DNA of 64,000 nucleotides from positions 62,001-126,000 of the forward strand of contig NZ_LMUE01000005.1 in the NCBI RefSeq assembly GCF_009766065.1, written 5' to 3'. The stretch is from Dyella sp. S184. Its GTDB lineage: Bacteria > Pseudomonadota > Gammaproteobacteria > Xanthomonadales > Rhodanobacteraceae. The notes under the pieces are model-generated. The model worked only from the letters and a program-made list of their open reading frames with translations, did no database searches and was not told the DNA's origin. This document shows, one piece after another, positions 1 to 8,250 of this stretch (positions within the stretch are counted from its first letter, which is position 1; each line of letters begins with the position of its first letter). Position numbers and translations under genes: made by a program.

Positions 1-504
1 CTGCGGCCGGATCTGGTGCTGCTCGACCTACGCGGCAATGTCGGCACCCGCCTCGGCAAGCTCGACGCTGGCGACTACTACGCGATCGTGCTGGCTTGCG
101 CCGGTCTGGAGCGGCTGGGTCTGGCCGCACGCATCCGCGGCCGACTGGCCGCACCGGACTGGCTGCCGGCACCGGGGCAGGCGGCGATCGCGATCGAGGC
201 GCGTGAAGGGCAGGCCAGCGTGCTGGCCCTGCTCGCCGCGCTGGACGATGCCGATACCCGACTCACCATCACCGCCGAGCGCGCGATGAACCAGGCACTC
301 GGCGGCAGCTGCACGGTGCCGGTCGGCGCCTGGTGTGTGCTTGGCGAACACGGACTGTATCTGCGCGGCATGGTTGGCGATGCGGCCAGCGGCCGCTTGC
401 TGCATGCCGAGGGCAGCAGCACCAGCGATCAGGCGGAGGCCCTGGGCCAACACGTCGCCGCGACCCTGCTGGCCCAGGGCGCGGACGAACTGCTCGGACG
501 CTGA
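1..504 (+). CDS. hemC: Porphobilinogen deaminase (hydroxymethylbilane synthase), C-terminal part
   Basis: This is the 3' part of hemC; its 5' end lies outside the window and the reading frame is open from base 1. The enzyme joins four porphobilinogen molecules into hydroxymethylbilane in cytoplasmic tetrapyrrole synthesis. The visible part starts inside the family motif DLRGNVGTRL and continues through APGQGA-like LPAPGQAAIAIE to the cofactor site GGSCTVP, whose Cys carries the dipyrromethane cofactor. The C-terminal regulatory domain follows and ends normally at TGA. A strong hairpin lies just downstream and separates it from the convergent DUF481 gene. Nothing suggests a broken gene; only the window edge truncates it. 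Confidence 0.96.
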   Translation: MRPDLVLLDLRGNVGTRLGKLDAGDYYAIVLACAGLERLGLAARIRGRLAAPDWLPAPGQAAIAIEAREGQASVLALLAALDDADTRLTITAERAMNQALGGSCTVPVGAWCVLGEHGLYLRGMVGDAASGRLLHAEGSSTSDQAEALGQHVAATLLAQGADELLGR

Positions 505-522
505 TCGCGCACCACAACGTAA

Positions 523-552
523 ACGGCCCTCCCGCTTGCGCGGAAGGGCCGT
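523..552. terminator. Hairpin between convergent hemC and DUF481 gene
   Basis: Arms ACGGCCCT (523-530) and AGGGCCGT (545-552) pair perfectly, and an inner CCGC/GCGG extends the stem. The hairpin sits between two convergent stop codons, so it can end transcription from both sides. There is no long T-run, so its efficiency is uncertain. Confidence 0.7.
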
Positions 553-581
553 CGATACTGCGGCAACGAAGCAGGCTGGAC

Positions 582-1394
582 TTAGAAACTGTAGACCAGG
601 TTGGTGGTCGCCAGCGTATCCGTCTTCTTGATACCCGGCAGCACGGTGCTGTTGTGACGCACCTGGAAACCCACCTTCAGCGACAGCTTCTTGGTCATGC
701 TGACTGCGATACCGGCATCGTTCTGCATATAGGTATCCTTCGAGCCCGATTCCAGCAGGAAGGTGTCATCGAACGAGGTGTTGTCGGTGATCTTGAACTT
801 GTAGTTGACCAGACCACGCAGCACCGTCTGACCTTCCACGGTCGTCTGCTGCGGTACATCGATGCCGCCGACCACGACGTCGGTAACCGCCGGGCGGAAG
901 CGCATGTAACCGGGGCCGACCTCGAACGACAACTCGTTACGATCGTCTTTCACGGCGATGTAGCCATAACCAATGGCGACGGTGCCCTGCCACAGCTGGG
1001 CACCGAAATCGTTGTGGTCGTAATACACGGAACCGACGATGTAGCTGCGCGGATCGAGCTTGAAGCCAGCCGAGGCTCCCGCCGTAAAATCATTCGCGGT
1101 GGTGTTGAACTGATTGACCGTATTGCCGGCGGCGTCGACCACCTTGGTCTGGCTCTTGGCGCGCAGCTCGCTGAGGAAGATATCGTTCTTCCACTGGTCG
1201 TTTTCCTGCTTGAAGTCCAGCTTGGCGTTGATGTTCTGCGAACGCGAGTTGCCGGTGGTCGAGGCAAAACCCATTTGGCCCGAACCGCTCCAACCCCCAT
1301 CGTTGGTGGCAGCGGCAGGCGTTGCGTCCTGAGCCTGCGCAGCAGAGCTTGCAAGGGCGGCCAGCAGCAGGCCGGCGATCAAGGTCTTTTTCAT
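582..1394 (-). CDS. DUF481 family outer-membrane protein (salt-induced YdiY-like)
   Basis: This encodes a 270-residue exported protein. It opens with a clear signal peptide (MKKTLIAGLLLAALASSAAQA, cleavage after AQA) and ends in Phe, as outer-membrane beta-barrels do. The start of the mature protein, GWSGSGQMGFASTTGNS, is the typical beginning of the DUF481 / putative salt-induced outer-membrane protein family, and the rest alternates short beta strands and turns. The E. coli relative YdiY is linked to salt and acid response; the molecular function is unknown. The gene stands alone, convergent with hemC and divergent from the WYL regulator. Start at ATG with an A-rich upstream region. The product family is well supported; the physiological role is not. 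Confidence 0.85.
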   Translation of the reverse strand: MKKTLIAGLLLAALASSAAQAQDATPAAATNDGGWSGSGQMGFASTTGNSRSQNINAKLDFKQENDQWKNDIFLSELRAKSQTKVVDAAGNTVNQFNTTANDFTAGASAGFKLDPRSYIVGSVYYDHNDFGAQLWQGTVAIGYGYIAVKDDRNELSFEVGPGYMRFRPAVTDVVVGGIDVPQQTTVEGQTVLRGLVNYKFKITDNTSFDDTFLLESGSKDTYMQNDAGIAVSMTKKLSLKVGFQVRHNSTVLPGIKKTDTLATTNLVYSF

Positions 1395-1683
1395 CGGGGG
1401 CAGTCCATTTGTTAATTAATAGTGATGCGTACCTTAACGAAATGGATTGAACGAACTGTGAACGCTTGCTAGCGCGGTTCAGGCAGCACTGAGTTTCAGG
1501 CCGCCGAAACCTTTGGCAAAAGTCATCGCGCCTATGTGGTCCGGACATCCCGCCAAGCGGACAACGGCACGTCGCGTAGCCCGTCACTCCTAAGCGCTAT
1601 ACATCGAGCAAGCTATGGCTTGCGGCAGCCATGCACCGCCGCCATGCTACAAACGTTCATCCCCACGATATGCCGACGAGTCC

Positions 1684-2667
1684 ATGGATCGCTACGAACG
1701 CATACTGACCCTGCACCGCCTGCTGAAATCGGCGCATTACCCAATTCCGCTGTCGCGCCTGCTCGGCGAACTGGAGTGTTCGCGCGCCACGCTGTATCGC
1801 GACATCGCGTTTCTGCGCGACGCGCTGCGCGCGCCGATCGAAAGCGCTGGCGGCGAGCAGGCCGCGTTTCGCTACGAAGTCGGCGAGGGCGAACGCTTCG
1901 AGTTGCCAGGGCTGTGGCTGACCTCCGACGAACTGTCCGCGCTGCTGGCCCTGAACGAGCTGATCAGCCGCTCCGGACCGGGCGTGCTGGCCGGTGCACT
2001 GGCGCCGTTCAAGGCGCGCATCGAGGGCCTGCTGTCCGATCAGGGCAGCGGCAAGGCATTGCCGATCGAGCGCATCCGGGTGATCCCGTGGGGCGAGCGC
2101 AAGCTCGACCAGCAGGTATTCCGCATCGTCGCCGGCGCGGTGCTGGAGCGGAAGCAACTGCGTTTCCGCTACCGCGCACGCACTACCAACATCGACAGCC
2201 ACCGCACCGTGTCGCCGCAACGGCTGACCCATTACCGCGACAACTGGTATCTGGACGTATGGGATCACGACCGCGAGGCGTTGCGCAGCTTCGCGGTGGA
2301 TCGCATGGCCGAGGCGCATGCGCTGGATGCCGCAGCCACCGATGTCGCGGAAGGCGACCTCAACGAACTGCTCGCCTCCAGCTACGGCATCTTCGCCGGC
2401 AAACCGAAGGCATGGGCGACTCTGCGCTTCTCGCCGCACGCCGCCCGCTGGGTCGCCGACGAGCACTGGCATTCGCAGCAGAAAGGCGAGTGGCTGCCGG
2501 ATGGTCGTTATGAACTGAAAGTGCCCTACTCCAATTCGAAGGAACTGCTGATGGACGTACTCAAATACGGCCCGGACGCAGAGGTCATGGGGCCGCTGCC
2601 GCTGCGCGAGGAAATGAAGATCCTGCTGCAGTTGGCCTTGGGCGGTTACCAACAGTCGCCGGCATGA
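1684..2667 (+). CDS. HTH-WYL transcriptional regulator (YafY type)
   Basis: The 327-residue cytoplasmic regulator begins MDRYERILTLHRLL, the usual start of YafY-type proteins, so I prefer this ATG to the in-frame codons from 1615. Residues 1-60 form an HTH_11 DNA-binding domain (LSRLLGELECSRATLYRDI). The WYL domain follows, with its signature region at HRTVSPQRLTHYRDNWYL, where the W-Y-L triad is visible as NWYLD. A C-terminal WCX extension completes the protein. WYL domains are thought to bind nucleic acid or nucleotide ligands. The patatin gene starts 13 bases after the stop, so the two are probably co-transcribed. The target genes cannot be read from the sequence. Confidence 0.88.
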   Translation: MDRYERILTLHRLLKSAHYPIPLSRLLGELECSRATLYRDIAFLRDALRAPIESAGGEQAAFRYEVGEGERFELPGLWLTSDELSALLALNELISRSGPGVLAGALAPFKARIEGLLSDQGSGKALPIERIRVIPWGERKLDQQVFRIVAGAVLERKQLRFRYRARTTNIDSHRTVSPQRLTHYRDNWYLDVWDHDREALRSFAVDRMAEAHALDAAATDVAEGDLNELLASSYGIFAGKPKAWATLRFSPHAARWVADEHWHSQQKGEWLPDGRYELKVPYSNSKELLMDVLKYGPDAEVMGPLPLREEMKILLQLALGGYQQSPA

Positions 2668-2680
2668 GCGAGGCGCCGCG

Positions 2681-3634
2681 ATGAGCCATACCGAGATCGC
2701 CGAAACCAGCGCAGCACCGGCCGATGCCGTGGTGCCACGCAAACCCACCGTGGCGCTGGCGCTCGGCGCCGGTGGTGCAAAGGGGCTGGCGCATATCGGC
2801 GTAATCGAGGAGATCGAGGCGCAGGGATTCCAGATCACCGCGATTGCCGGCACCTCGATGGGCGCCTTGATTGGTGGCGTGTATGCGATGGGCAAGCTCG
2901 ATGTCTATCGCGACTGGGCCTGCACGCTGGCCAGGCTTGACGTGTTCAAACTGCTCGACTGGACGTTTTCCGGCGGCGGCCTGATCAAGGGCGAGCGGAT
3001 CATCGGCACGTTGCGCGAATTGATTGGCGACGTCTGCATCCAGGAACTGCCGCTCGCCTTCACCGCGGTCGCCACCGACCTCGATCGCGAACGCGAGGTA
3101 TGGCTGACGCGCGGCTCGCTGTTCGACGCGATCCGCGCCTCGATCTCGATCCCGACAGTGTTTCGCCCATATGCAGTCAACGGGCGCCGACTGCTCGACG
3201 GCGCGCTGTTGAATCCGGTACCCGTCACGCCGCTGATCCGCGATCCGGCCGACTACCTGTTCGCGGTCAGCATGGATGGTCCGGCACAGCTGGCGCCGGT
3301 CGAGATAGCAACTGACGACGATCCCGTGGACGAGACCAGTTACCGTCGCCGCCTTGGCGAATTCTTCGGTCGGCTGCTGCCGCACAGCGAAGGCAAGCCG
3401 CGCGAACCTGGCGCCTGGGATCTGCTCAACCAGTCGATGGACCTGATGCAGGCGAACCTCTCGCGCCTGCGCCTGGCTGCGTATGAGCCGGATCTGCTGA
3501 TCCAGCTGCCACGCAACGTATCGACTGCATACGAGTTCTATCGCGCCCGCGAGTTGATCGAGCGTGGTCGTGTGCAGACGCGTGAGGCGCTGGCGCACTG
3601 GTCGAAGTCGGCGACGCCACAGCGGCAGCACTGA
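2681..3634 (+). CDS. Patatin-like phospholipase (RssA/YchK-like)
   Basis: The 317-residue protein has the patatin Ser-Asp dyad: oxyanion loop GAGGAKG (about residues 29-35), nucleophile elbow GTSMG (57-61, Ser59) and DGA (173-175). Proteins of this family are serine acyl hydrolases that act on phospholipids or lipid esters, usually at the inner face of the membrane. The length and the lack of a signal peptide fit the bacterial RssA-like branch. It lies 13 bases after the WYL regulator gene and is probably in the same transcript. The C-terminal 100 residues are outside the core fold. The substrate is unknown. Confidence 0.88.
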   Translation: MSHTEIAETSAAPADAVVPRKPTVALALGAGGAKGLAHIGVIEEIEAQGFQITAIAGTSMGALIGGVYAMGKLDVYRDWACTLARLDVFKLLDWTFSGGGLIKGERIIGTLRELIGDVCIQELPLAFTAVATDLDREREVWLTRGSLFDAIRASISIPTVFRPYAVNGRRLLDGALLNPVPVTPLIRDPADYLFAVSMDGPAQLAPVEIATDDDPVDETSYRRRLGEFFGRLLPHSEGKPREPGAWDLLNQSMDLMQANLSRLRLAAYEPDLLIQLPRNVSTAYEFYRARELIERGRVQTREALAHWSKSATPQRQH

Positions 3635-3656
3635 CCTCACATTGGTTTCGATGGTC

Positions 3657-4025
3657 TCAGCGCGGGCCGTGCGTGCGCAGCCAGTTTTCCAGATAGGCCT
3701 TGAGCGCGACGGCGTTGTTGTGTTCCTCATCGCGCGCGCCGTAGAGCAGGGTGACCACATGCCTTGCCGCATGCTCGGCCAACGGCCGCCAATGCGTGGA
3801 AGCGGCATCCAGCTCGGCGGCATAACGATGACGGAAACCATCCCAACGCGTCGGCTCATGCCCGAACCACTGGCGCAATGCGGTGGAGGGCGCCAGCTCT
3901 TTCGCCCACTGATCCAGCAGCACGTCGTCCTTCTTCAGTCCGCGCGGCCAGAGCCGATCGATCAGCACACGGTAACCGTCGGTTTTCGCGGCTGGTTCGT
4001 AGACACGTTTGACGGCGATGCTCAT
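3657..4025 (-). CDS. DUF488 family protein (YeaO-like)
   Basis: This 122-residue cytoplasmic protein carries the family landmarks KRVYEP, DGYRVLIDRLWPRGL and the closing RDEEHNNAVALKAYL. DUF488 proteins of this size are common in bacteria and have no firmly established activity. It is convergent with the patatin gene (22 bases apart) and is followed upstream by the GT2 gene on the same strand. The start ATG is unambiguous (MSIAVKRVY). No unusual features. Confidence 0.85.
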   Translation of the reverse strand: MSIAVKRVYEPAAKTDGYRVLIDRLWPRGLKKDDVLLDQWAKELAPSTALRQWFGHEPTRWDGFRHRYAAELDAASTHWRPLAEHAARHVVTLLYGARDEEHNNAVALKAYLENWLRTHGPR

Positions 4026-4104
4026 AGGCGGTCACCCGAACGGAAGATTCCCAGCATACGACGACCGCATCAGCCTGGCGTGACGCGGATCTGGGTTCCT
4101 CGAC

Positions 4105-4821
4105 TCATAGCTCTTCGACCTTGGTCACCTTGCCACGCCGCATCAGCCACGCCACACCACGCAGGTCGGCCAGGCCGACCCACAGCCGATCCAGCATGCC
4201 GTACTTGGACACACCGGCGGTGCGTGGCCGATGACCCACTGGCACGCTCTGGCTCTGGAATCCGGCACGCTTGACCAGCGCCGGCAGGTAGCGGTGCATG
4301 TGGTCGAAGTAGGGCAGGCGCAGGAACACTTCGCGATCGAACAGTTTCAGGCCGCAACCGGTATCCGGCGTGGCGTCCCTGAGCATGCGCGAGCGCACCG
4401 CGTTGGCGATCTTCGAGGAGATCCGCTTGTTGAAGCTGTCGCGACGGGTGGTACGCCAGCCGGCGAACAGTCGCGTCTCGGCGTCCGCCGTAGCGCGCGC
4501 GGCGAGCAGCTTCGGGATGTCGGCAGGATCGTTCTGGCCGTCGCCGTCCAGCGTGGCGATCCACGGCGACTTTGCTTCGCGCACGCCATTCCACACCGCC
4601 GTGCTCTGTCCGCTGCGGGTGACGTGGTGCAGCACGCGCAATTCCGGATGGACGGCCTTCTGTGCGCCCAGCACGGCGCGACTGTCGTCACTGGAGTCAT
4701 CATCGATATAGATGACTTCGTAATCGACCTTGCCGCGCAGGGCAGCCGCGATCTCGTCGAGCAGCGGCGGAATATTGTCGCGCTCGTTGAAGACGGGGAC
4801 GACGACGGAAAGTTGCGGCAT
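4105..4821 (-). CDS. Family 2 glycosyltransferase (polyprenyl-phosphate sugar transferase-like)
   Basis: The 238-residue GT-A enzyme starts MPQLSVVVPVFNERDNI, typical of GT2. It has the nucleotide-sugar Asp pair region VIYIDDDSSDDS, the metal-binding region ATLDGDGQNDPADI, and the QNDP segment found in dolichol-phosphate-mannose synthase-like enzymes. There are no C-terminal membrane helices, unlike ArnC or full DPM1-type proteins, so it is a short form. It likely transfers a sugar to polyprenyl phosphate in envelope glycan synthesis. It lies downstream of parB on the same strand after a 145-base gap rich in purine/pyrimidine blocks. The exact donor and acceptor cannot be deduced. Confidence 0.85.
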   Translation of the reverse strand: MPQLSVVVPVFNERDNIPPLLDEIAAALRGKVDYEVIYIDDDSSDDSRAVLGAQKAVHPELRVLHHVTRSGQSTAVWNGVREAKSPWIATLDGDGQNDPADIPKLLAARATADAETRLFAGWRTTRRDSFNKRISSKIANAVRSRMLRDATPDTGCGLKLFDREVFLRLPYFDHMHRYLPALVKRAGFQSQSVPVGHRPRTAGVSKYGMLDRLWVGLADLRGVAWLMRRGKVTKVEEL

Positions 4822-4862
4822 GGGGGAAGCCTTGAATATTTACGTGAACGTGAAGCGTGTGG

Positions 4863-4957
4863 CGGAGCGAGAAGCGAGTGAAGAGGAGAGAGAAGCGAGA
4901 GCGCGCGGGCATACCGTGCCCTGATGCCTTCTCTTCCTTCTCACTCCTCTCCTCTCA
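4863..4957. repeat. Complementary polypurine and polypyrimidine blocks
   Basis: Between the GT2 start and the parB stop, a run of almost pure G/A (about 4863-4906) is followed by a run of almost pure C/T (about 4923-4957). The blocks are roughly complementary (for example GAAGAGGAGAG against CTCCTCTCC), so they could fold into an imperfect hairpin. This could act as a terminator for parAB or as a non-B DNA element; it may also be a small interspersed repeat. Confidence 0.5.
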
Positions 4958-4966
4958 TTGCTGTCC

Positions 4967-5836
4967 TCAGCGGATCTTGCCGAGGATGCCTTCCAGCTCG
5001 TCATTGCTGTGGTAGTGGATCACCAGCTTGCCGCGGCTGCCGCGACCCTGCGCCAGCTCGACGCGGGTGGCGAAGCGTTCGCTGAGTTGGCGCTCCAGGT
5101 CGGCGATGTTGGCGTCGCGCGATGGCGTGCTCTTCGCCTTGCCCTTCGGTGCACTCTGCGCGCGCCGGGCGGCTTCCTCCAACTCACGCACGCTCCAGCC
5201 GTTGCGCGCCGCTTCCAGCGCCAGACTCTCGGCTTCGTGCTCGGGCAGGGTCAACAAGCAACGCGCATGGCCCATCTCCAGTTTGCCTTCGTCGAGCAAT
5301 TTCTTGATCGAGGCGGGCAGATCGGTGAGCCGCAGCAGGTTGGAGACGGCGGCACGCGAGCGGCCGACGGCGTCGGCGGCCTGCTGGTGGGTGAGGTCGA
5401 AATCGTCGATAAGCCGCTTCAGCGCGTCGGCTTCTTCCAGCGGGGTGAGATCCTGGCGCTGGATGTTCTCGATCAGCGCCATCGCCGGCACCGCAGCCTC
5501 CGGCACCACCTTCACCAGTGCCGGCAGTTCGGCCAGCTGGGCACGCTGGGCCGCGCGCCAGCGACGCTCGCCGGCGATCAGCTCGTAACTGTTCTTGCCG
5601 ATGGCGCGCACCACCACCGGCTGGATCAGGCCCTGCGCCTTGATCGACGCGGCCAGCTCGTCCAGCGCCTCGTCGTTCCAGTGCCGGCGCGGCTGGTATT
5701 TGCCCGGCTGGATCTGCTGGATCGGCAACATGCGCAGCTCGCCTTCCTGCCCGATCAGCGACGGCGCAGCTTCGCCGTCGCCACCGAGCAGGGCATCAAG
5801 CCCGCGTCCCAATCCACGTTTTTTCGCAGCAGCCAT
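4967..5836 (-). CDS. parB: Chromosome partitioning protein ParB
   Basis: This 289-residue ParB/Spo0J protein binds centromere-like parS sites and spreads as a CTP-dependent clamp to guide origin segregation with ParA. It opens MAAAKKRGLGRGLDALLGG, the conserved N-terminal box that touches ParA. It carries the CTP-binding motifs (IQPGKYQPRRHW and GERRWRAAQRA) and a central HTH (HQQAADAVGRSRAAVSNLLRL). A C-terminal dimerisation segment ends it. The start lies 3 bases after the parA stop, so the pair is one operon. Length and motifs are ordinary. Confidence 0.97.
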   Translation of the reverse strand: MAAAKKRGLGRGLDALLGGDGEAAPSLIGQEGELRMLPIQQIQPGKYQPRRHWNDEALDELAASIKAQGLIQPVVVRAIGKNSYELIAGERRWRAAQRAQLAELPALVKVVPEAAVPAMALIENIQRQDLTPLEEADALKRLIDDFDLTHQQAADAVGRSRAAVSNLLRLTDLPASIKKLLDEGKLEMGHARCLLTLPEHEAESLALEAARNGWSVRELEEAARRAQSAPKGKAKSTPSRDANIADLERQLSERFATRVELAQGRGSRGKLVIHYHSNDELEGILGKIR

Positions 5837-5839
5837 GCT

Positions 5840-6709
5840 TTATTCCTGATGGTTGGCGGCCGGCGCCTTGAGCATCGCGCCGCCACCGCCGTGTGTTGGC
5901 GGTTCGATGTCGTCGACCGCAACGGCTTGGTCAGCACGCGGTGGCAGTCCACGCTCACGCCGGATCACTTCGCCGGCCAGGCCGATGTATGCAATCGCGC
6001 CGCGTGAACTGCGGTCGTACAGATGGATCGGCTGGCCGTGGCTGGGCGCCTCGGCCAGCCGCACGTTGCGCGGGATGATCGAGCGCAATACCTTGTCGCC
6101 GAAATGCTGGGTGAGCTGGGCCGAGACTTCGTTGCCGAGGTTGTTGCGCACGTCGTACATGGTGCGCAGCAGGCCCTCGATCTCCAGCGCCGGATTCAAC
6201 CGGTGGCGCACCGCCTTGATCGTGTCCAGCAGGCTGGACAGGCCTTCCAGCGCAAAATATTCGCACTGCACCGGGATCAGCACGCCGTGGGCGGCGGTCA
6301 GCGCATTCAGCGTGAGCAGGTTCAGCGACGGTGGGCAGTCGATCAGGATGGTGTCGTAATTCGCCGAGACCTTCGCCAGCAGTTCCTTCAGCCGATGCTC
6401 GCGCGCCAGCGCGTCCATCAGCTTCAGCTCGGCCGCGGTGAGGTCACCGTTGCCTGGCAGCAGGTCGTAATGGCCGTCGGTCGGCACGATCGCCGCGGTG
6501 ATCTCGGCTTCTTCCAGCAGCACTTCGCAACCGCTCGGCCGGGTCTCGCGCTTGTTGATGCCCGAGGCCATCGTGGCGTTGCCCTGCGGATCCAGATCGA
6601 CCAGCAATACCTTGCGCTTCGCGGCAGCCAGGGCGGCAGCGAGATTGACGGCAGTGGTGGTCTTGCCGACGCCGCCTTTCTGGTTGGCGACAGCGATGAT
6701 GCGGGCCAT
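5840..6709 (-). CDS. parA: Chromosome partitioning ATPase ParA (Soj)
   Basis: This is a 289-residue Walker-type partitioning ATPase that forms nucleotide-dependent dimers on DNA and moves ParB-parS complexes. The deviant Walker A box KGGVGKTT lies at about residues 11-18, the Walker A' region LLVDLDPQGNAT follows, and the Walker B region is DTILIDCPPSL. The C-terminus extends about 30 residues beyond the usual Soj end with a Pro/Gly-rich tail. It is the middle gene of rsmG-parA-parB, the arrangement seen near the origin in many proteobacteria, so this part of the window may lie close to oriC. Confidence 0.97.
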   Translation of the reverse strand: MARIIAVANQKGGVGKTTTAVNLAAALAAAKRKVLLVDLDPQGNATMASGINKRETRPSGCEVLLEEAEITAAIVPTDGHYDLLPGNGDLTAAELKLMDALAREHRLKELLAKVSANYDTILIDCPPSLNLLTLNALTAAHGVLIPVQCEYFALEGLSSLLDTIKAVRHRLNPALEIEGLLRTMYDVRNNLGNEVSAQLTQHFGDKVLRSIIPRNVRLAEAPSHGQPIHLYDRSSRGAIAYIGLAGEVIRRERGLPPRADQAVAVDDIEPPTHGGGGAMLKAPAANHQE

Positions 6710-6760
6710 GGTGTCGTCGATACCGTGTACGGGTGAAAAGGGGTCTAGATTAGCATCCGC

Positions 6761-7396
6761 TCAGGAACTTGCCCGACCGAGCACGACCAGGCTGCGCTCG
6801 GCCGCCAGCCCCGGCACGGCCAGCGCATGGATGCCGCGCACCGTGAAGCCAGCCGGGACACCAGGCAGTTCGTCGTCCGGCGCCTTGCCCTTCATCGCCA
6901 GCCAGACACCGCCTGGCGCCAGCAGGTGGCCGCCCCAGCCGAGCATGTCGGCCAGGCTGGCAAACGCACGCGCGGTGATGCAGTCGAACTGACCTTCGAC
7001 CTCCTCCACCCGCGATTGCATCGCACGCACACCCTCGAGTTTCAGCGTGCGGATCGCCTCACGCAGGAAGCGCACCTTCTTGCCATTGGAATCGACCAGC
7101 AGGATCTCCCGCCCCGGTGCAGCAATCGCCAATGGAATGCCTGGCAAGCCGGGGCCGGTGCCTAGATCGGCAAGGCGCTGGCCCTGTACAAACGGCAGGA
7201 TCGCCAGCGAGTCGAGCAGGTGGCGGGTGATCATCTCCACGGGATCGCGTACGGCCGTGAGGTTGTAGGCACCGTTCCAGCGCTCCAGCAACGCCTGGTA
7301 GTCGAGCAGGCGCGCCACCGCATCCGTAGGCAATGACAGGCCAAGCGCGGCGATACCCTGTTCGAGCCGGGCCTGCAGGGCAGTGTGCGCGGTCAT
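6761..7396 (-). CDS. rsmG: 16S rRNA (guanine-N7) methyltransferase RsmG
   Basis: The 211-residue protein (also called GidB) methylates N7 of G527 in 16S rRNA using S-adenosylmethionine. The SAM-binding loop reads LADLGTGPGLPGIPLAI, and the preceding helix NLTAVRDPVEMITRHLLDSL is diagnostic for RsmG. Length matches the family. It lies 51 bases upstream of parA on the same strand and is likely part of the same transcript. Loss of this enzyme is known to give low-level streptomycin resistance; here it looks intact. Confidence 0.96.
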   Translation of the reverse strand: MTAHTALQARLEQGIAALGLSLPTDAVARLLDYQALLERWNGAYNLTAVRDPVEMITRHLLDSLAILPFVQGQRLADLGTGPGLPGIPLAIAAPGREILLVDSNGKKVRFLREAIRTLKLEGVRAMQSRVEEVEGQFDCITARAFASLADMLGWGGHLLAPGGVWLAMKGKAPDDELPGVPAGFTVRGIHALAVPGLAAERSLVVLGRASS

Positions 7397-7462
7397 GCGG
7401 ATTCCCGTGGTGATACGAAGGCTGGCAAGTATCCGGATCGGCGCGCTGCGACGCCAGCCGCG

Positions 7463-7490
7463 GACAAAAGAAAACCCGCCGTAGCGGGTG
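7463..7490 (-). terminator. Rho-independent terminator after the Band-7-like gene
   Basis: On the minus strand, arms ACCCGC and GCGGGT (7474-7479 with 7484-7489, loop of four) are followed by TTTTCTTTTG. It lies 63 bases downstream of the Band-7-like stop and upstream of rsmG, so it isolates the two transcripts. Confidence 0.75.
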
Positions 7491-7552
7491 AAAATCTTTC
7501 AACATCCCCTGTGCAGATCGCTCTTGGGCAATCTTGCGTTTGTTACCTAGAT

Positions 7553-8011
7553 TCAGGCGAACTCCAGCTCAACCCGGGTCACCATCATGCCGCGTTCGCG
7601 CAGCGCCAAATTCAGCTTCTGCTTCAGCCGCAAGCCCAGATCACGGGAGTCGTCGCCGGCAACCTCCGGCTCCCCACGCAGTGCATCCAGTGTGCCGCTT
7701 CGAATCAGTTGATCCGCCTGCTCGATCACTGCATCAGCCTGCTCCGGCTCCAGCACCTGCCAGTAAACCCTGCCGCTGACGTCATGTGTGCCGGCCAGCG
7801 ATTCCTGGAAGCGCAAGATGTGACCGCCAAGATCGATCCGATGAGCGACACGATCACGCAACGGCATCAACACATGGGTGCCCGGCTGCAGCAAACGCAC
7901 CGGCTTGCCCCGCCGATAAAGGCTGTACACCTGACCGACAGGTACGCGCTTCACAGCCAGCGCGGTGAACGCGGCCAGAGCCAGTATCAGGATGAAGATC
8001 AGGGTGGTCAT
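7553..8011 (-). CDS. Membrane-anchored Band-7/SPFH-like protein
   Basis: This 152-residue protein starts at ATG 8011 (a TTG at 8026 is in frame but less likely). An N-terminal transmembrane helix (TLIFILILALAAFTALAV) is followed by VPVGQVYSLYRRGKPVRLLQPGTH, the start of SPFH/Band-7 domains, and by short strands ending in VTRVELEFA. It is shorter than slipins and lacks the long coiled coil, so it is a minimal version. Such proteins scaffold membrane microdomains; the role here is unknown. Its upstream region is where the Tn7-like element inserted, with the left end 166 bases from this start, so the native promoter may have been altered. Confidence 0.7.
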   Translation of the reverse strand: MTTLIFILILALAAFTALAVKRVPVGQVYSLYRRGKPVRLLQPGTHVLMPLRDRVAHRIDLGGHILRFQESLAGTHDVSGRVYWQVLEPEQADAVIEQADQLIRSGTLDALRGEPEVAGDDSRDLGLRLKQKLNLALRERGMMVTRVELEFA

Positions 8012-8172
8012 ATTTATGATAAACAATGGTTTATATGGTTTCTTTTCGCCTGAAACGAGAGCTTCAGCACGCAGTCGGTCGTTTCTCTTGAGTTTAATTC
8101 AAATTTAACGAGAAAGATTAATGTAGATTTAACGTCAATCCATCCCCTGACGCAATCCCGTTGCCAATGAAT

Positions 8173-8177
8173 TGCCC
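8173..8177. repeat. Left copy of the 5-bp target-site duplication (TGCCC)
   Basis: TGCCC immediately precedes the left transposon end and is repeated exactly after the right end (29496-29500). A 5-bp duplication is what Tn7-family transposition produces. Confidence 0.93.
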
Positions 8178-8250
8178 TGTCGGCCGCCCTTATTGATGTC
8201 AGTAAGCACGTGAAAGATGTCAGCGACCCTAAAACGTGTCAGATGGCATC
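8178..8250. repeat. Left transposon end with terminal repeat and TnsB-type sites
   Basis: The terminal inverted repeat occupies 8178-8204. An 8-base motif GATGTCAG occurs on the plus strand at 8195 and 8216, with CGTGTCAG at 8235, so three sites are spaced 21 and 19 bases apart. Similar motifs occur in inverted orientation at the right end. Arrays of short repeats near the tips are the binding sites of TnsB in Tn7-family elements; calling them TnsB sites here is inference from position and orientation. Confidence 0.85.

Noticed and set aside
333-1415. A 360-codon plus-strand frame across the hemC end and DUF481 gene
   Set aside because: Both overlapped genes are well supported and convergent; this frame has no recognisable sequence.
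2585-3859. A 424-codon minus-strand frame opposite the WYL and patatin genes
   Set aside because: Composition is typical of a reverse-strand shadow in GC-rich DNA, and the plus-strand genes have intact motifs.
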